This document shows positions 60,068 to 64,000 of a stretch of 64,000 nucleotides of DNA, in pieces. The notes below the pieces were generated by a model, which made no database searches, was not told the DNA's origin, and worked only from the letters and a program-made list of their open reading frames with translations. A program made the translations under genes and the position numbers. Position 1 is the stretch's first letter; the number at the start of each line of letters is the position of its first letter. The stretch covers positions 373,879-437,878 of the forward strand of contig NZ_KZ300477.1 of NCBI RefSeq assembly GCF_002514735.1, read 5' to 3'. This DNA is from Sediminicola luteus. GTDB lineage: Bacteria; Bacteroidota; Bacteroidia; Flavobacteriales; Flavobacteriaceae.

Positions 60068-62785
60068 TTAGTTTACCTCCTTTTCAATAAAAGGGGTGTT
60101 GGCATCGCATATTTCAAAAATTAACCTGAACAATTCCTTTTCGTAAGTACCAATGATATTGTCAGAAAGCAGGGAATCTTTGGTTTTTGCACGAGGAGCA
60201 TCTTTCTTAGCAAAAGGCATAAGGCCCGAGGCTTGGTTTTTAAAGGAATAAATAAAGGCTTGTATTGGTCCTTCGACTGCCATGGCCTTGGCCTTGGCCA
60301 TATAACCGTAACAAAGCAATTGAAACGCTTTGCTGTATTTATAATCTGTGGTCAAGGTTTCCCAATCAACGATCTCTAGTTCGTTCGGGTTTACCTTCCC
60401 GGTTTTATAATCAATGATACGCGTAATACCCAAACGGGAATCTATACGATCTAGTTTTCCACGCAGGCGAACCGGAAAATCGAGACCGGGGATGTCTAAT
60501 CGTACTTCCATAGGTTTTTCCAAGCCCACTAAAAAGGTGGGGGCCTGCTCCAATTCGCGCATGTCGTGTTTGATAAACGCCTTTACATAATCGGTCATAA
60601 TAAACAAGGCGATACGGTTTTTACCTTGAATAGCCCCTGTGCCATGGGTCTTCTTAAATTGCGCTTTTACCAAATCGGCCACTTTATCCAAAAGCGATTC
60701 GAGTTCGGACTTTTGTAATTCTTGGCCAATAAAAGGGGTGTACAATACCTCTAAACTATCGTGTACAATGGTACCAAAAGTATTGGCCGCCAAGGTTTCG
60801 TCGATAGCCTCACGATCCCGAATCCCCAAGATAGTCCGTTTGTAAAAATCTTTTGGGTTCCGGATATAATTCCCTAAGGAAGAAGGCGAAAAACCACGCT
60901 CGGCTACTTCCTTTAACCGTTTAAGAAGTGTTTCGTCTTTGGCCATTTGCCAAGGCTCAGGAACTTTAAGGTCGCCCAAGCCTGGGGCGGCAGTACTATG
61001 CGTTACCCTATGATGCGGTATAGGATATGCCAACAATTGTGAAATCCATCTGCTAGGTTCCCCTCCCAACAAGGGATCGGGTTCGGTATTATAGAGTAAT
61101 ACGATTTTCTTTGCCCGTAACAATAAACGGTAAAAGTGATAGGTATAAACTGCATCCTTTTCTTTATAGGTTGGCAGTGCAAAGGCCCTTTTTAAATCGA
61201 AAGGGATAAAGGAGTTATTCGATTTCCCTGAGGGTAGGGTACCTTCATTTAAATGGGTAATGATTACGGTCTCAAAATCGAGGTTTCTACTTTCTAGCAT
61301 ACCCATTATCTGCAGGTTCCCAAAAGCATCTCCATAGAAATCCATGCTCTCTTTAGATACTTCCTCCAGAAAAAGTGCGCGTAAACTTCGTAAATCGCGT
61401 ATAAACGGATAGTCATTCAGGTTTTGTTCCAAAGCCTCGAGTAGTAGCTTAAATCGGCCTGTATAGGCAAATGCCAAAGAACCCGATTCCAAGGTATCTG
61501 ACAACCTTTGTATACACGCAACACAAAGCCCAATAAAGGCAACTGGAGACGGTGTTTCCCTTAACCAGATATTGGGCGACCAGGCTCTACTGGTAATATC
61601 ATTTATCTCGACAAAAGCGGTATTGCCTTTTTTTAGTTCTTCCAAAAATTCGGAAGCACCGGGCCAAATCAAATGGGCATAAGCATGTGATAAAAGGGAG
61701 GTGATACTTTTATGGTACCAACTGCCATTGTCGTTTCTTTCAATATAGAAATCGAACAAGGCCAAAAACAAATCTGTCAAAGGAAACTGTTCCAATGCAT
61801 AGCCCATAGTTATATTAAACGGCACATTTTCGGGTAAACTCTGTAAAATGGCCGGTAACTGGTTTTCTTTAGCCAATACTAAGGCTGTATGCCCTAAACT
61901 AGGGTTCCCTTCCGCCAAATCAGCCACCAATTGGCCAATATATTTAGCCTGACTCAACTGTTTTGGCAGACCGATTACGTCAATATCCTTTTCCGAACCG
62001 AACAAACGACTTAGACCCCTGGGACGATGTTGTTTAAAATAAGACCACTGCTTAAAATGCTGCCGCATAAAAAAGCCTGCATCATGCACTTCGTCCTCCA
62101 CAAAAGAGACATCGTTATCCCAGAAAATGGTGCCCCTACCCTGTTCCAAAATGGATTGCACTATTTCCGATTCTGCAGTATTAAAAGCGTTAAAGCCCAA
62201 TAACCAAAACCTATACGGTTCTTGGGCCATGTACTCGTTTAAATGGGCATGCGCCAGGCGATACATTTGTCCTTGATGTGACTTAAGATTACCTTCCAAG
62301 GACTGGCTAAAATGTGAATATATGGCGAATAGGCTATCCCAAAACTTTAAGTAACCTTTTATCATAGGGGTCTTACCCCCGTCTAGGCTCCAATGATCCA
62401 ATTCTTGTATGGAGGCCAAATGGGTATATAATTCTTTGGCATTAACCAAATGCCTATCTATTTCTAAAAAGTCTTGTAATAATGTCGGTGCCCAATGCGA
62501 ATAGGCAAGAAAATCGTCGGCGTCTTCACCTAAAACAGCCGTATAACTAACATACAACTGGCATAAAAGCTCCATTTGACTTGACGCTTGGAGCCCCGAT
62601 AACTCTTGAACGAACTCTTCGACACTTTTTATTTGGGGCACAAAACCGGTGCCTTGCCATTTTTGACGCAACAACTTACGAAGAAAGGTACCCGCCCGTC
62701 TACTGGGTAAAATAAAAACATCTTGATGATCCAAGTTGTTTTCTTGTAAAATACTATCGAGACATTCGGCAATAAAGCTATCCAT
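60068..62785 (-). CDS. AddB-like PD-(D/E)XK nuclease
   Basis: About 905 aa from the ATG at 62,785 (MDSFIAECLDSILQ). The N-terminal two thirds have a degenerate helicase-like form (IFILPSRRAGTFLRKL-type start; DFETVIITHLNEGTLPSG), and the C-terminus holds a RecB-like nuclease: RLRGKLDRIDSRLGITRIIDYKTGK with the Asp and Lys of the active site. This layout matches AddB-type subunits of double-strand break repair. No addA is adjacent inside the window. It converges with the SDR gene. Confidence 0.88.
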   Translation of the reverse strand: MDSFIAECLDSILQENNLDHQDVFILPSRRAGTFLRKLLRQKWQGTGFVPQIKSVEEFVQELSGLQASSQMELLCQLYVSYTAVLGEDADDFLAYSHWAPTLLQDFLEIDRHLVNAKELYTHLASIQELDHWSLDGGKTPMIKGYLKFWDSLFAIYSHFSQSLEGNLKSHQGQMYRLAHAHLNEYMAQEPYRFWLLGFNAFNTAESEIVQSILEQGRGTIFWDNDVSFVEDEVHDAGFFMRQHFKQWSYFKQHRPRGLSRLFGSEKDIDVIGLPKQLSQAKYIGQLVADLAEGNPSLGHTALVLAKENQLPAILQSLPENVPFNITMGYALEQFPLTDLFLALFDFYIERNDNGSWYHKSITSLLSHAYAHLIWPGASEFLEELKKGNTAFVEINDITSRAWSPNIWLRETPSPVAFIGLCVACIQRLSDTLESGSLAFAYTGRFKLLLEALEQNLNDYPFIRDLRSLRALFLEEVSKESMDFYGDAFGNLQIMGMLESRNLDFETVIITHLNEGTLPSGKSNNSFIPFDLKRAFALPTYKEKDAVYTYHFYRLLLRAKKIVLLYNTEPDPLLGGEPSRWISQLLAYPIPHHRVTHSTAAPGLGDLKVPEPWQMAKDETLLKRLKEVAERGFSPSSLGNYIRNPKDFYKRTILGIRDREAIDETLAANTFGTIVHDSLEVLYTPFIGQELQKSELESLLDKVADLVKAQFKKTHGTGAIQGKNRIALFIMTDYVKAFIKHDMRELEQAPTFLVGLEKPMEVRLDIPGLDFPVRLRGKLDRIDSRLGITRIIDYKTGKVNPNELEIVDWETLTTDYKYSKAFQLLCYGYMAKAKAMAVEGPIQAFIYSFKNQASGLMPFAKKDAPRAKTKDSLLSDNIIGTYEKELFRLIFEICDANTPFIEKEVN

Positions 62786-62858
62786 TATCAAACCCATCTA
62801 GGTAGTTCTAAAGTACTACCAATTGCCATGATGCCCAAATATGTATTACACAAAAAAA

Positions 62859-62878
62859 GCCCCTGCAAACGCAGGGGC
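62859..62878. terminator. Terminator downstream of the ompA-like gene
   Basis: The hairpin GCCCCTGC-AAAC-GCAGGGGC sits between the ompA-like gene and the nuclease gene. On the minus strand it is followed by a long T run, so it ends the ompA transcript. Confidence 0.85.
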
Positions 62879-62903
62879 CTTATTAGTATGGTGTGGGTAT
62901 TAC

Positions 62904-64000
62904 TTAGTTTTTCACCAAGTTGATCTCTACCCTCCTGTTTTGCTTTCTACCAGCACGGGTGTTGTTAGTAGCGATAGGCTTATCTTCACCGTAACCTACG
63001 GCGTTCAAGCGGCTACCAGAGATTCCGTTAGAAGTAAGGAAATCAACTACAGACTGGGCACGGGTCTCAGAAAGTTTCTGGTTCAATTTAGCGCTACCTA
63101 CGCTATCAGTGTGACCTTCTACGGTAAACTTAGCGTTAGTGTACTCGTTCAAGATTCCAACGATGTTAGTCAACACTTCCTCAGACTGGGCCTTGATAGA
63201 AGACTTACCAGTATCGAACAAGATAGTTTTGGCGTAATCGTTAAGGGTCTTTTGAACAGCAGCAGTCAACTCAGGACAACCGTTGTTAGCTACGGTACCA
63301 ACTTTGTCTGGACACTGATCGTCTTTGTCTGGCACACCGTCACCATCTCTGTCTGGCCAAGGACAACCGTCGTTAGCAGCAGGACCTTTTTCGTCTTTAC
63401 ACTTGTCTACGTTATCGGCAACACCGTCACCGTCAGAATCAGGACAACCGTTCATAGCGGCAGTACCAGCTTCGTTTGGACAAGCATCATCTTTATCGGC
63501 GATACCGTCACCATCGGTATCAGGACAACCGTTCATTTCTTTAGAACCGGCAGTGTTAGGACAAGCATCTTTGGCATCTTCGATACCATCGCCGTCAGCA
63601 TCAGGACAACCGTTGAAGGCCTCTAAACCGGCAACTTCTGGACAAGCATCGTTTTTGTCGTATACACCGTCACCGTCGGTATCTTTTCCACCAAATTTGA
63701 TAGAAAGACCGGCCAAGTGCTGGAAGTGCTTAAGACCGTAGTCTTCGAAAGCGTGCTTATAACCAGTTTGTACTGTAAGACCAATGTTCTCAGTGAACCA
63801 GTAGTTGAAACCAACACCACCATTGATGGTACCGGCACCTATGTCGTCAACCCAAGTGTAACCACCACCGATTTCGGCAAATGGATCGAATTTTTTTCCT
63901 TGGGTAAAGCTGTACTTAATGGTACCGTCTAAACCGTAATAAGACAAATCGTCTACGGCGGTATCACCTAAGTTCTCAATTCGGTTCAAAGACCCTCTTG
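62904..64000 (-). CDS. OmpA-family protein with thrombospondin type 3 repeats (partial)
   Basis: The frame runs off the right edge; residues before [15 protein letters not shown] are missing. The visible order is the end of an N-terminal beta-barrel ([22 protein letters not shown]), then six to seven calcium-binding type 3 repeats ([32 protein letters not shown] and so on) and a C-terminal OmpA domain that binds peptidoglycan ([31 protein letters not shown]). It links outer membrane and cell wall. A common, highly expressed Flavobacteria porin-like protein. Confidence 0.93.
   Translation of the reverse strand, partial: RGSLNRIENLGDTAVDDLSYYGLDGTIKYSFTQGKKFDPFAEIGGGYTWVDDIGAGTINGGVGFNYWFTENIGLTVQTGYKHAFEDYGLKHFQHLAGLSIKFGGKDTDGDGVYDKNDACPEVAGLEAFNGCPDADGDGIEDAKDACPNTAGSKEMNGCPDTDGDGIADKDDACPNEAGTAAMNGCPDSDGDGVADNVDKCKDEKGPAANDGCPWPDRDGDGVPDKDDQCPDKVGTVANNGCPELTAAVQKTLNDYAKTILFDTGKSSIKAQSEEVLTNIVGILNEYTNAKFTVEGHTDSVGSAKLNQKLSETRAQSVVDFLTSNGISGSRLNAVGYGEDKPIATNNTRAGRKQNRRVEINLVKN

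Noticed and set aside
63325-63741. CRISPR-like or tandem DNA repeat array
   Set aside because: The periodicity comes from the thrombospondin type 3 protein repeats of the ompA-like gene; units vary in length and sequence.

Overview
The window comes from a member of the Bacteroidota, most likely a marine Flavobacteriaceae. Supporting signs are SusC/SusD and RagA-type genes, Bacteroidetes-type conjugation genes (traE to traN, BfmA/BtgA, RteC), DUF6520, TAnnTTTG promoter boxes, a zeaxanthin-type carotenoid operon, and an OmpA protein with thrombospondin type 3 repeats. No genus can be named from the sequence alone.

Positions 1 to about 37,690 are the right-hand part of an integrative conjugative element (ICE); its left end lies outside the window. 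In order it carries: a small unknown gene; ssb and a RadC-like gene; a mobilisation set (BfmA-like accessory protein, HUH-type relaxase, VirD4-like coupling protein); a convergent compact transfer operon traE-F-G-I-J-K-M-N; a cell-wall amidase; two EEP-fold phosphoesterases, the second with altered catalytic residues; an excisionase-like HTH gene; rteC; and an alpha-oxoamine synthase/GNAT fusion. Next is a cargo block of DUF7793, a PAS-AraC regulator, a MauE-like membrane protein, a cysteine-containing DUF6520 peptide, an S9 peptidase and a SusD/SusC pair.

From about 30,300 to 36,100 the base composition drops sharply to AT-rich. This stretch holds a small XRE regulator with a perfect 30-bp palindrome in front of it, then a tight four-gene operon: C5 DNA methyltransferase, PRTase-like protein, P-loop ATPase and an unknown protein with a DISSLPKR motif. 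It looks like a methylase-linked anti-phage conflict system with no recognisable restriction nuclease, and it is the best candidate for an undescribed system here. The tyrosine integrase follows, and the element ends at a 3' half of tRNA-Ala(GGC), which marks the attachment site.

The flanking chromosome begins with a 357-bp tandem duplication of tRNA tail, terminator and GIY-YIG ORF; the first ORF copy is broken by a stop codon. A sialic acid catabolic cluster follows (NanA lyase, GntR/FadR repressor, N-acylglucosamine 2-epimerase, sialidase lipoprotein, kelch mutarotase fused to a sodium:solute symporter). The same 19-bp operator candidate lies 10 bp before both nanA and the epimerase gene. 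Then come two convergent trypsin-fold proteases and a CzcCBA-type heavy-metal efflux operon with two His-rich accessory proteins. A carotenoid operon crtI-crtB-crtZ-crtY-SRPBCC is preceded by a CarH-like B12-binding MerR regulator. An SDR gene, an AddB-like PD-(D/E)XK nuclease and a partial ompA gene close the window.
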